From Gammaproteobacteria bacterium (GTDB taxonomy: Bacteria; Pseudomonadota; Gammaproteobacteria; GCA-001735895), in assembly GCA_003645435.1 (NCBI GenBank), contig QNFD01000206.1, positions 1-5,532 of the forward strand: 5,532 nt of DNA. Direction: 5' to 3'. Below, one piece after another: positions 1 to 5,532 of the stretch (position 1 is the stretch's first letter; every line of letters starts with the position of its first letter). The notes beneath the pieces were generated by a model. That model was not told the origin of the DNA and made no database searches. It worked only from the letters and a program-made list of their open reading frames with translations. The position numbers were made by a program, and so were the translations under genes.

Positions 1-177
1 CGCGAGCTGTTCAATTTGAGCGGCGTCGTTGATCAGCCCAAGACCCTTCGGCCCAACAACGATACCCAGCAGGATGTAGGCCAGAATAATGGGCTGTTTC
101 AGGTACAGAAACAGGGTCGCAAACAGGGCCGCCCCGGCAAAAATCAGAACAAATTGGAGCAGGATATGATCGAACAT
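1..177 (-). CDS. CPA2-family (Kef-type) cation/proton antiporter, N-terminal fragment
   Basis: This gene runs off the left edge, so only the first 59 codons are visible. The reading frame is open to base 1. The protein starts MFDHILLQFV, followed by a hydrophobic helix at about residues 5-25. A second segment at about 28-48 contains QPIILAYILLGIVVGPKGLG, the typical second-helix signature of monovalent cation:proton antiporter-2 proteins such as KefB/KefC and YbaL. Family members are inner-membrane proteins that exchange K+ or Na+ for protons, often with C-terminal TrkA-N domains that lie outside the window here. The ATG at 177-175 is preceded by AGGGAGGT at 197-190, a good Shine-Dalgarno with a rather long 12-base spacer. 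It has the same orientation as the osmolyte operon but sits behind a 297-base gap with its own likely promoter. The ion and the subfamily cannot be decided from this fragment. Confidence 0.82.
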   Translation of the reverse strand, partial: MFDHILLQFVLIFAGAALFATLFLYLKQPIILAYILLGIVVGPKGLGLINDAAQIEQLA

Positions 178-238
178 TGCTCCGCGCGTACCTCCCTAAT
201 TCCTGCCTTACAAATCGTCAAATGACAGGAGTCGCAAT

Positions 239-247
239 ATTATATCA
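239..247 (-). promoter_or_regulatory. Extended -10 promoter for the antiporter gene
   Basis: Read on the minus strand, this is TGATATAAT: a perfect TATAAT at 244-239 with the TGn extension at 247-245. The -35 position (267-262, ATCCCT with a 17-base spacer) is poor, as is usual for extended -10 promoters. Transcription would begin near 232, giving a leader of about 55 bases before the antiporter ATG at 177. The weak -35 region falls inside the left arm of the inverted repeat at 256-293. Confidence 0.6.
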
Positions 248-255
248 CTCTCAAC

Positions 256-462
256 AAAAACAGGGATAGACCAGAACAGCGCTTACTTAAGCCTGAAATC
301 ACTATAAATCAACAACATTGTCATCCCGGGCTTGACCGATACGTCGGACCGCCGGTATCCAGTAAATCAGCCACTTTTAGTGGCCCTGGATCCCGGCTCG
401 GAGGCCGGGATGACAAGAATTTGGGGTTTAAGTAAGTGCGATTAGGGACAGGCCACGGTTTT
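256..462. repeat. Diverged inverted-repeat pair flanking a nested palindrome (possible MITE or RAYT-associated relic)
   Basis: Bases 425-462 and the reverse complement of 256-293 align without gaps over 38 positions with about 25 identities by hand count. The core is 11 of 12 identical: GGTTTAAGTAAG against GGCTTAAGTAAG. Both arms face inward to a centre that holds the 99-bp palindrome at 318-416. This is the layout of a small non-coding element with terminal inverted repeats. No transposase gene and no clear target-site duplication were seen. From memory, the right arm (TTAAGTAAGTGCGATTAGGG) resembles sequence found beside Y1/REP-associated transposases in gammaproteobacteria. That resemblance was not checked. 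Confidence 0.4.
318..416. repeat. REP-like 99-bp palindromic element with internal hairpins
   Basis: The ends are a perfect 12-bp inverted repeat: TTGTCATCCCGG at 318-329 and CCGGGATGACAA at 405-416. Inside are further pairings. CCGGTATCCAG (352-362) pairs with CTGGATCCCGG (386-396) with one mismatch, around a perfect hairpin GCCACT-TTT-AGTGGC (370-384). The right arm can also fold on itself: TCCCGGC (391-397) with GCCGGGA (404-410). The left arm holds a small CCGA/TCGG hairpin (336-347). The TGTCATCCCGG...GGATCC wording matches a dispersed intergenic repeat class common in many proteobacterial genomes. Lying just downstream of the stress-protein gene, it could protect or end that transcript, but no strong U-tract follows on either strand. 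Confidence 0.75.
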
Positions 463-474
463 TGTCTACTGTTT

Positions 475-933
475 TTACCTGACGATCAGGCAACTGGTCT
501 CGGCATTGTTGGCAATCTTACGCGAGACACTGCCCAGAACCGTCCCCTTCAGCTTGCCCAGACCCCGGGTTCCGAGCACGATCATGTCCACTTTGCGGCG
601 CTCGGCAAAGCCAAGAATACTGGTCGCAGGATCACCGGTACCGATCGCAGTTTCAACTTTCCCAGCTCCGCCTTTTTCCGCTCTTTCCTTTGCCGTTCTC
701 AGGATAGACTCAGCCACCTTGCGCATGACTTCCTCACGCGCATCGCTAAACGCTTCGAATTTATTGAATTCCAGCTCTGGAATTTCCTGGATTTCAAAGG
801 GTATTTGCATATCGCGAATAACGTGAACTATCAGCAATTCAGCGCTGTGTAGCACGGCAAACTGAACTGCCATTTCCAGTGCACGGTTCGAAGCCGCCGA
901 CGCATCGGTCGCAACTAAAATTCTATTGATCAT
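475..933 (-). CDS. Universal stress protein, UspA family, ATP-binding type
   Basis: A 152-residue single-domain USP, a usual length for the family. The N-terminal strand MINRILVATD carries the nucleotide-contacting Asp at residue 10. The C-terminal part has the ATP-binding motif G-2x-G-9x-G-S as GTRGLGKLKGTVLGS (G121, G124, G134, S135), followed by the usual final strand TSCLIVR. It therefore belongs to the ATP-binding subgroup rather than the non-binding UspA/UspC type. Such proteins are cytoplasmic, usually dimeric, and often act as regulators. The ATG at 933 is preceded by AAAAGGA at 947-941 with a 7-base spacer after AGGA. Only 35 bases separate it from the permease stop codon and no terminator lies between, so it is very likely the last gene of the transport operon. 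By analogy with TeaD of the Halomonas TeaABC transporter it may modulate uptake; that role is inferred. Confidence 0.93.
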   Translation of the reverse strand: MINRILVATDASAASNRALEMAVQFAVLHSAELLIVHVIRDMQIPFEIQEIPELEFNKFEAFSDAREEVMRKVAESILRTAKERAEKGGAGKVETAIGTGDPATSILGFAERRKVDMIVLGTRGLGKLKGTVLGSVSRKIANNAETSCLIVR

Positions 934-968
934 AATTTTATCCTTTTACAGTCATTGGAACGGCCGTG

Positions 969-3029
969 CTACGCCACTCCCAACGCCTTTTTACGTTCAC
1001 TTGCCCAGGTGCGTAAAATTTGATCCGCGGCAAGTCCGATGAAGGCAACACAGAGGCCGAGGGTAATACCGATGCCGGTTCCCTGTGGATCGGAAATTGC
1101 CTTGAGGATGAGTTGCCCCAGATCCTCAGTACCAATAAAGGCGCCGATGATCACCATGAACAACGCAAAAATAACGGTTTGATTGATGCCGAGCATGATA
1201 TGTGGAAACGCGAGCGGTAATTCAATTGAAACCCAGCGTTGGATTCGGGAAACGCCCATCATCGAACCAGCATCCTGCAATACAGGGGGTACATTTCTCA
1301 GCCCTTCAACCGTGTATCGTGTCGCCGGAACCAGGGCATAAACGATTGCGGCGATAATCACCGAAGTATCGGTAATTCCGAACAGCATAATCACCGGAAT
1401 CAGGTAGATGAACGATGGAAAGGTCTGGAAGAAATCACAAATAAACAGAATCACCTTGGTGGAGGTCGAGTTTTGCGCGCACAAAGACCCGACCGTGACA
1501 CCGATGACTGTCGCGGCGATGACGGCAAAAGACGTCATATAAGCGGTAATCAAGGCTCGGTCCCAGAAATCTGAGAAGGCAATAAATAGGAGAAAGCCAC
1601 CAACGATGAGCGCGGAACGGATACCCGTCAGGATGTAAGCCGTACCCATGACCAGTAAGAAAGTAGCGGCAACCGGCATGCCAAGATAGGCCTCTTTCAT
1701 CGGCACCAGTACATGCACGATCAGAACTTCGTTAAAGGCTTTTAAACCGTAAAAGAATGTATCCCAGATCCAGTCGACCGCTGCTTGCCAGATGGGTGCA
1801 GTGGTGATCCCTTTGTTATGCGGGACGATATACAGATAATTGAAATCTTCGGCAAATATCGCTTTGCCAATAGTGGCAAGAATCACACCCACTACGAATA
1901 TGGCGAGGCAAATCAGCGAGAATTTATGACGCTGAACAAAGCTGAGATCAGCAAAATAATCAGTCTGCTTGTTGGCCCAGGCCAGGGACATTTTATCCAG
2001 CAGCACTGCAATCAAGACGATGCAAAGACCGATTTCGAGACCTGATCCAATTTTTAACGAATTTAGTGCAATCATCAAATTTGAACCCAGACCTTGCGCA
2101 CCGATGAACGACGCGATTACCGTCATCGCCAGGCATTGCATGACGACCTGGTTGACTCCAATCAAAATATCGCGCCTTGCTGTCGGCACCTGTACGCGTA
2201 ACAAAAGCTGAAAACGGTTACAGCCATTCATCAATCCAGCATCGACGATATCGGGAGAGATGTTTTTAAGTCCCAGCATCGTCAGACGTACCATCGGTGG
2301 CGTTGCAAAGAATATGGTCGCAATCGCGGCGGCCTGATCGCCGACACCGAATAAAACGATAACCGGGACCAGATAAGAGTAGTGTGGCATGGTCTGTGCC
2401 ACATTGAGCAATGGGTTGAGAGCGACTTCCACCCACTTTTTCTTGTAGCCCCATATTCCCAATGCCAGGCCAAGCATGACCGATACTGGCGCTGCAATCA
2501 GCACGAAGGAAAGCGTTTGCATGGAAGGCTCCCACTGTCCAAATATGCCGATATACCCGGTCGAAAACGCGGCCAGAATGGCAAGACCCTTACCTTGAAG
2601 TTTGTAACCCAGCACGATCGCCCAGCCTGCAATCACTGTCCACGGCAATGCCGGCCAGACAGCCCAGGGGTTTTTGCCGATAAAATCCCAGCTGGTAAAA
2701 GCGACGATTGTTTTCGTGCCGCCGAGAAAAAGTTCGCGCACGAAAGTAATAACGAATAGAAACGAGTTCGAAATGCTGCGCGTAATCTCTCTGAACAAAG
2801 GCTTTTCTTCGAATTCTTCGATATCAGGGTCATATACATCAATCGGAAACCATTCGAACATGACAAATTGCACGGCATCATTGATGATCCCTGGAAGGCC
2901 GCTAAACAATGCGGGTAATCGCCACAGATAATTTGACTCGGACGGCCCGATGATGAAGCACAATGCAAAAAACACAGCCAGCAGTATGGCGAACTGTTTC
3001 GGTGTTGAGAGTTTTGTTATGAGATTCAT
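969..3029 (-). CDS. Fused two-domain ABC transporter permease, ProW-like (glycine betaine/TMAO type)
   Basis: A 686-residue inner-membrane protein, about twice the length of E. coli ProW. It contains two binding-protein-dependent permease domains, at about residues 172-355 and 492-675. Each carries an EAA-type loop that contacts the ATPase: one starts DAGLMNGCNRFQ at 263 and the other DAGSMMGVSRIQ at 586. Both loops run 32 residues to a GxNQ end (GVNQ, GINQ) with about 13 identities. The preceding segments also match (QTMPHYSYLVPVIVLFG at 212 against QTFPSFIYLIPVIMLFG at 535), which indicates an internal duplication. Extra hydrophobic helices lie near 12-28, 86-100, 123-142, 146-165, 371-390 and 453-485. 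An acidic stretch, YDPDIEEFEE, lies at 66-75. One chain would supply both halves of the pore. The ATG at 3029 is 8 bases past the ATPase stop with only a weak AGGA about 15 bases upstream, so translational coupling is likely. Substrate is inferred from the neighbours. Confidence 0.92.
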   Translation of the reverse strand: MNLITKLSTPKQFAILLAVFFALCFIIGPSESNYLWRLPALFSGLPGIINDAVQFVMFEWFPIDVYDPDIEEFEEKPLFREITRSISNSFLFVITFVRELFLGGTKTIVAFTSWDFIGKNPWAVWPALPWTVIAGWAIVLGYKLQGKGLAILAAFSTGYIGIFGQWEPSMQTLSFVLIAAPVSVMLGLALGIWGYKKKWVEVALNPLLNVAQTMPHYSYLVPVIVLFGVGDQAAAIATIFFATPPMVRLTMLGLKNISPDIVDAGLMNGCNRFQLLLRVQVPTARRDILIGVNQVVMQCLAMTVIASFIGAQGLGSNLMIALNSLKIGSGLEIGLCIVLIAVLLDKMSLAWANKQTDYFADLSFVQRHKFSLICLAIFVVGVILATIGKAIFAEDFNYLYIVPHNKGITTAPIWQAAVDWIWDTFFYGLKAFNEVLIVHVLVPMKEAYLGMPVAATFLLVMGTAYILTGIRSALIVGGFLLFIAFSDFWDRALITAYMTSFAVIAATVIGVTVGSLCAQNSTSTKVILFICDFFQTFPSFIYLIPVIMLFGITDTSVIIAAIVYALVPATRYTVEGLRNVPPVLQDAGSMMGVSRIQRWVSIELPLAFPHIMLGINQTVIFALFMVIIGAFIGTEDLGQLILKAISDPQGTGIGITLGLCVAFIGLAADQILRTWASERKKALGVA

Positions 3030-3037
3030 GTATGGGA

Positions 3038-4108
3038 TCAGTCCTGGGCTGTCGCCTGGGATCTGCCTCCAAATAGAACATTGATCACGTGAGACGAATG
3101 CAACACGCCGACTAATTCATTTTTGCCATCAACCACACCAACCGGTTTATCCGCGCTTAAAATAGATTCCGCAACCGTTTCAATGATCGCATCTTTTGGA
3201 ACCCTGAGGTCGCCCAGTTCTTCAGAGCTGTTGTAGGAATCCATGACCGATTCTATTTTCAGAACTTTTTCCCTGGGGACTTCCGCGGTAAATTTACGCA
3301 CGTAGTCCGTTGCCGGATTCATCACGATATTGGCCGGCGTATCCAGCTGTTCGATAACACCCTCTTTCATAATTGCGATTCGATCGGCAAGGCGCAGTGC
3401 TTCATCGAAATCATGGGTGACAAACAAAATGGTTTTATTCAATACGGCGCGTAAGCGGATGAATTCGTCCTGCATCTCTTTACGGATTAACGGATCGAGC
3501 GCTGAGAAAGGTTCATCCAGAAACCAGATATCCGGTTCAACCGCCAAAGAGCGGGCGATTCCAACTCGTTGCTGCTGACCGCCGGATAATTGTCTCGGGA
3601 AATAATTCTCGCGCCCGCCGAGGCTTACCAGGTCAACCATCTCCATCGCGCGTTTAATGCTGTCATCGGTGCTCATCCCTTTCACCTGCAACGGGAAGGC
3701 AATATTTTCCAATACGGTTTTATGCGGGAGTAAGCCGAAACTCTGGAAAACCATTCCCATTTTGTTGCGGCGAAGTTCGATCAGCTCCTTGCTATTCATT
3801 GCCAGCACGTTTTCGCCGTCGATGAATACTTTTCCAGCGGTGGGCTCGGTTAAGCGGGATATGCAGCGCAGCAGTGTTGACTTGCCCGAACCGGAAAGCC
3901 CCATCAGTATTAACAATTCGCCTTTATGAACTTCGAAGGAGGCATCATTGACGCCGACCACACAGCCTGCTTCAAGGAAGGCCTCAGCATTAACAGTGCC
4001 TTTTGAGTTTTCAAGCACCATATCGGCGTTGTCACCAAAAATCTTGAAAACCGATTCACATTTTATGATCGGCTGTGCGCTACCGTTGGTCTCGCTATGA
4101 TTAGTCAT
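3038..4108 (-). CDS. ProV-like ABC transporter ATP-binding protein (glycine betaine/quaternary amine type)
   Basis: A 356-residue cytoplasmic ATPase with every core motif: Walker A GLSGSGKST (70-78), Q-loop Q122, signature LSGGQQQR (174-181), Walker B DIWFLDEP (193-200) and H-loop H232. The extended N-terminus before the first strand (KIFG near 22 through GVNDASFEV at 52-60) and the wording LMGLSGSGKST are typical of ProV/OpuAA rather than other importers. The tail at about 303-347 (VPKDAIIETVAESILSADKP, then VGVVDGKNELVGVL) looks like a single CBS motif. The tandem CBS pair of E. coli ProV (about 400 residues) is not complete here. The ATG at 4108 follows GGGGAG (4118-4113) with a 4-base spacer. 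The stop codon is 8 bases before the permease start. A TmoV-type TMAO transporter ATPase is an alternative identity. Confidence 0.93.
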   Translation of the reverse strand: MTNHSETNGSAQPIIKCESVFKIFGDNADMVLENSKGTVNAEAFLEAGCVVGVNDASFEVHKGELLILMGLSGSGKSTLLRCISRLTEPTAGKVFIDGENVLAMNSKELIELRRNKMGMVFQSFGLLPHKTVLENIAFPLQVKGMSTDDSIKRAMEMVDLVSLGGRENYFPRQLSGGQQQRVGIARSLAVEPDIWFLDEPFSALDPLIRKEMQDEFIRLRAVLNKTILFVTHDFDEALRLADRIAIMKEGVIEQLDTPANIVMNPATDYVRKFTAEVPREKVLKIESVMDSYNSSEELGDLRVPKDAIIETVAESILSADKPVGVVDGKNELVGVLHSSHVINVLFGGRSQATAQD

Positions 4109-4127
4109 GTTGCTCCCCGGCTTACTT

Positions 4128-4152
4128 ATAGCGTCGAAAGGTTGACGCCTAT
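4128..4152 (-). other. Small stem-loop just upstream of the ATPase ribosome-binding site
   Basis: ATAGCGTC (4128-4135) can pair with GACGCCTAT (4144-4152) if one C is bulged, leaving an 8-base loop. It lies between the intrinsic terminator and the ATPase Shine-Dalgarno at 4118-4113. It could stabilise the 5' end of the downstream message or affect ATPase translation. No convincing promoter was found in the 72 bases between terminator and start codon, so the ATPase message probably depends on read-through. The role is a guess. Confidence 0.3.
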
Positions 4153-4180
4153 TATTGTGTAATCAAGATACACTATGCCC

Positions 4181-4222
4181 AAAAAAATCCCCCCCTCTAA
4201 ACTTTGGGGTCGAGGGGGGAAT
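4181..4222 (-). terminator. Intrinsic terminator between the binding-protein and ATPase genes
   Basis: On the minus strand, ATTCCCCCCTC (4222-4212) pairs with GAGGGGGGGAT (4197-4187) over 11 bp with a single T-G wobble. The loop is 14 bases and an unbroken run of T follows (4187-4181). This is a strong rho-independent terminator. It begins about 50 bases after the binding-protein stop codon and lies inside the apparent operon, 73 bases before the ATPase start. It would let most transcripts end after the binding-protein gene while some read through. It is not bidirectional: in the plus direction no T-run follows the stem. Confidence 0.88.
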
Positions 4223-4273
4223 CAGTTTCAGCTATCTATCAGTAATACTACGGTTATTGAAAAGATATCTTAA

Positions 4274-5257
4274 TTAGTTACCCGCACCTAGTGTTGATAC
4301 TGTCCAGGGCGTCCAGACATCTTTGTTGTCTGCCAACCATTTTTTCGCAGCGTCTGCATGAGTCAATCCATCAACGTCAACCAGAGCAGCCATTTGGCCG
4401 ATGTGGGTTTTGTTGAATGTCAGTTTTGAAAAGGCAGCGTAGGCCCTGGGGTGGGTTTTCGGGAACTTGTAGTTTGCACCTTTTTTCAACCAACCTGTTG
4501 GTGAACCACAACCAGTTGTTTCCAGGCTACCGCCATCAGCAAGTCTGCAACCGTCGGCATAGGCTGGGAACTCGATAAAGGTGAAACCTGTAGCATCGGT
4601 GAAGTTAGGTGACCAGTTGAATATTACGGTACCGCGGCCTTCTTTTTCAGCGGCTTTCAATTCAGTCCACAAGGCATCAGCAGCACCAGCAAATTTTACA
4701 GTCCATGTGTCATCTAAACCCAGACCTTTAAGTCGGTTTGGCATAACGTCGCCATGCCAACTCTGTGGGCCTTCCAGCCAACGACCTTTACCTGCTGAAT
4801 CCGGGGTCGCAAATGCCGCATGACAATCTTTCAGCGCTTCCCACTTTGGCAGCCCTGGACAAAGTCCTTTTTCAATGACCCAGTTTGGAACGCCCATTTC
4901 TTCTTTGGTCACTACGTCATGGGTGCCTGCATCAATCAGGCCACCTTTTTCCATCGCATTGTAATAGCCATTTTGCATGGTGGATTGCCACACTTCATGC
5001 ACGATGGTGATATCGCCTGCGCGAACTGCTTCAAAGCTTGCCTGGTTGTCTACTGGCAAATATTCAACTTTGTCGCCCATGCTTTCGAACATGCCACCGA
5101 TCACGTGGGCCATTACGATCTGGCTTGACCAGTTCTTGATTGGAATTTTGATTGGTTTGCTGCTGTCAGCGGCGATTGAGGCGCCTGATACCGATACTAG
5201 GGCTGCAAAGGTCGCGGAAAGCACGAACCTTGTAGAGTTAAGATTATTGAATTTCAT
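4274..5257 (-). CDS. Periplasmic substrate-binding protein, OpuAC/ProX-like (glycine betaine or TMAO type)
   Basis: A 327-residue secreted protein that captures the substrate for the importer encoded downstream. Residues 1-30 form a Sec signal peptide: R10, a hydrophobic core FVLSATFAALVSV, then ASIAA with likely cleavage before D31. There is no lipobox cysteine, so it should be soluble in the periplasm. The mature part begins with the OpuAC-like strand KPIKIPIKNWSSQ and continues with YLPVDNQASFEAVRAGDITI and VHEVW. It is rich in tryptophan (W43, W90, W126, W160, W167, W215 among others), as expected for the aromatic cages that hold trimethylammonium groups in this family. Four cysteines in two close pairs (C133/C145 and C237/C250) could form disulfides. 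The ATG at 5257 is set by a perfect AGGAGG five bases upstream. The family is clear; choosing glycine betaine, TMAO or a related methylamine is inference. Confidence 0.9.
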   Translation of the reverse strand: MKFNNLNSTRFVLSATFAALVSVSGASIAADSSKPIKIPIKNWSSQIVMAHVIGGMFESMGDKVEYLPVDNQASFEAVRAGDITIVHEVWQSTMQNGYYNAMEKGGLIDAGTHDVVTKEEMGVPNWVIEKGLCPGLPKWEALKDCHAAFATPDSAGKGRWLEGPQSWHGDVMPNRLKGLGLDDTWTVKFAGAADALWTELKAAEKEGRGTVIFNWSPNFTDATGFTFIEFPAYADGCRLADGGSLETTGCGSPTGWLKKGANYKFPKTHPRAYAAFSKLTFNKTHIGQMAALVDVDGLTHADAAKKWLADNKDVWTPWTVSTLGAGN

Positions 5258-5262
5258 ATTAT

Positions 5263-5268
5263 CCTCCT
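5263..5268 (-). promoter_or_regulatory. Strong Shine-Dalgarno of the binding-protein gene
   Basis: Read on the minus strand this is AGGAGG, a full match to the anti-Shine-Dalgarno core, five bases before the ATG at 5257. It is clearly stronger than the sites of the ATPase and permease genes, in keeping with the need for excess binding protein. Confidence 0.85.
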
Positions 5269-5401
5269 CAGGACTATATATTTAGTAATTAGAGTTGACT
5301 GCCACATCGGTAATGCGCCCAGCCATCATTCCAGTTTTCTTATTAAAATCTGAAACTGAATATTGCCTACCGTTTTTCTTCGGCATCAGTAACACGATCC
5401 A

Positions 5402-5429
5402 ATTGTAAAGTGCGATTAAGAACTGTGGA
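5402..5429 (-). promoter_or_regulatory. Putative main promoter of the transport operon
   Basis: On the minus strand the -10 hexamer is TACAAT (5407-5402), 5 of 6 to consensus. The -35 is TCCACA (5429-5424), 4 of 6, with a 16-base spacer. A good -10 with a weak -35 is typical of activator-dependent promoters. The TGTTAA decamer array ends just 7 bases upstream of the -35, the position expected for an activator touching polymerase. Transcription would start near 5395, giving a leader of roughly 138 bases. Confidence 0.45.
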
Positions 5430-5436
5430 TTTTGAA

Positions 5437-5476
5437 TTGTTAACAGGAATGGTAATCAGTTAACATTTTTTAACAG
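5437..5476 (-). promoter_or_regulatory. Array of four phased decamer boxes, likely operator
   Basis: On the minus strand four contiguous 10-base units read CTGTTAAAAA (5476-5467), ATGTTAACTG (5466-5457), ATTACCATTC (5456-5447, degenerate) and CTGTTAACAA (5446-5437). The shared TGTTAA occurs three times at exact intervals of 10 and 20 bases, so all copies lie on the same face of the helix. Tandem direct decamers of this sort are how OmpR/PhoB-family response regulators bind. The CTGTT start also resembles the E. coli TorR box (CTGTTCATAT). The regulator is not in the window and the assignment is inferred. Confidence 0.45.
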
Positions 5477-5481
5477 CTCAT

Positions 5482-5511
5482 ACATAATGCGCGAGCCTGA
5501 CAGGTTGTAAA
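5482..5511 (-). promoter_or_regulatory. Possible second, upstream promoter
   Basis: On the minus strand TTTACA (5511-5506) is followed after 18 bases by TTATGT (5487-5482). The shifted CATTAT (5489-5484) gives a 16-base spacer. The match is moderate. If it is real, the decamer boxes lie just downstream, where a bound protein would repress rather than activate it. Confidence 0.25.
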
Positions 5512-5532
5512 CAATCAAAATGCGGGTCGAGA

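Noticed and set aside
16..225. Plus-strand open frame of 69 codons at the left edge
   Set aside because: It is the antisense shadow of the antiporter N-terminus, which has family signatures and a ribosome-binding site on the minus strand.
318..416. Palindrome as an intrinsic terminator for the operon
   Set aside because: The stems are strong but no T-run follows on the minus strand, so it is described only as a REP-like repeat with a possible transcript-end role.
436..852. Plus-strand open frame of 138 codons
   Set aside because: It overlaps the universal stress protein gene almost fully, has no recognisable domain and shows no Shine-Dalgarno; the minus-strand product has complete USP motifs.
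2266..2535. Other minus-frame open frames within the permease (also 2282-2497 and 2633-2968)
   Set aside because: They are out of frame with a well-supported 686-codon membrane protein and look like frame shadows.
4109..4180. Promoter for the ATPase gene after the terminator
   Set aside because: TTGATT on the minus strand could be a -35, but no acceptable -10 lies at 15-19 bases from it.
4820..5285. Plus-strand open frames opposite the binding-protein gene
   Set aside because: They are antisense to a protein with a clear signal peptide, family motifs and AGGAGG start site, and have no family resemblance of their own.
5408..5418. AAGTGCGATTA repeated exactly at 434-444
   Set aside because: A shared 11-mer is expected several times by chance in 5.5 kb on both strands, and the flanks do not align.
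1..5532. CRISPR array, tRNA or rRNA
   Set aside because: No regularly spaced long repeats and no tRNA- or rRNA-like stretch were seen on either strand by eye.

Overview
The window carries a minus-strand gene cluster for uptake of a quaternary-amine or methylamine type osmolyte, from a bacterium with a Gram-negative periplasm. A proteobacterium, most likely a gammaproteobacterium, is suggested by the Sec-exported periplasmic binding protein, the ProV/ProW-type proteins, the Kef-type antiporter and a REP-like palindrome. The species cannot be fixed from this sequence. All five genes run right to left, and nothing on the plus strand looks like a real gene.

Layout in transcription order (right to left): 5532-5258 is a control region. 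It holds an array of decameric TGTTAA boxes, a promoter with a good -10 and a weak -35 just downstream of the array, and a strong Shine-Dalgarno. 5257-4274 encodes the periplasmic binding protein. 4273-4109 is a gap with a textbook intrinsic terminator and a small stem-loop. 4108-3038 encodes a ProV-like ATPase and 3029-969 a double-length permease with two fused ProW-like domains. 933-475 encodes an ATP-binding-type universal stress protein, 35 bases behind the permease. 474-178 has no gene but holds a 99-bp palindromic repeat nested between two diverged inverted arms, and a promoter with an extended -10. 177-1 is the first 59 codons of a CPA2 (Kef-type) cation/proton antiporter that runs off the window.

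How the parts may work together: the binding protein captures the substrate in the periplasm, the fused permease forms the membrane channel, and the ATPase drives import. The terminator after the binding-protein gene probably makes that mRNA more abundant than the ATPase/permease/USP message. The stress protein at the end of the operon may sense ATP or tune the transporter, as TeaD does for the TeaABC ectoine transporter of Halomonas. Glycine betaine is the default substrate guess. The fused permease and tryptophan-rich binding protein also fit a TMAO transporter of the TmoXWV kind, and the decamer array resembles sites of OmpR/PhoB-family regulators, to which the TMAO-responsive TorR belongs. 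That link is a hypothesis. No entirely new system is evident; the most unusual parts are the promoter array, the operon-internal terminator, the USP partner and the nested repeat.
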